6,093 nt of DNA from an uncultured Lachnospiraceae bacterium (GTDB taxonomy: Bacteria > Bacillota > Clostridia > Lachnospirales > Lachnospiraceae), in NCBI GenBank assembly GCA_947594085.1, contig CANQEB010000154.1, positions 1 to 6,093 of the forward strand. The letters run 5' to 3'. A model generated the notes under the pieces. The model made no database searches. It was not told where the DNA came from and was given only the letters and a program-made list of their open reading frames with translations. Below are positions 6,091 to 6,093 of this stretch, in pieces. The number at the start of each line of letters is the position of its first letter. The stretch's first letter is position 1. The position numbers and the translations under genes are program-made.

Positions 6091-6093
6091 AGC

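Overview
The window reads as chromosomal DNA of a gut-type Clostridia, most likely Lachnospiraceae. That is an inference from three things: strong AGGAG-type Shine-Dalgarno sites, GC-rich coding sequence next to an AT-rich promoter region, and the pairing of a LoaP/NusG-type antiterminator with large 'helicase-associated' (HA) repeat proteins. No 16S or other taxonomic marker is present.

Everything supportable is on the minus strand, so the reading order is right to left. 6093-5880 is a gene-free leader: an AT-rich block with promoter-like hexamers and two nested inverted repeats, then a GC-rich part with a small hairpin. 5879-3150 encodes a 909-aa superfamily 2 helicase with six C-terminal HA repeats. 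3149-2994 is a purine-rich spacer with short tandem repeats and a run of nine G. 2993-750 encodes a 747-aa paralogue with four HA repeats. 749-381 holds no recognised gene. 380-9 encodes the NGN domain of a NusG/LoaP-family antiterminator. It meets a stop codon about where its KOW domain should begin, probably through a one-base frameshift at the window edge.

The two helicases are an old tandem duplication: protein motifs match almost block for block, while synonymous sites have diverged. No terminator-like hairpin plus T run is visible between the three genes, so they may be co-transcribed into whatever lies to the left. LoaP-type proteins usually sit at the head of long polysaccharide or natural-product operons and suppress termination in them, so such an operon may follow beyond position 1; this cannot be seen here. 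The helicases' role is unknown. They carry no visible nuclease, methylase or other effector domain.

The most unusual signals are in-frame 39-bp (13-codon) tandem repeats inserted at different sites in the two helicases, an atypical motif VI lacking the usual arginine finger in both, the G9 tract ahead of the second helicase, and the dyad-rich region upstream of the first.
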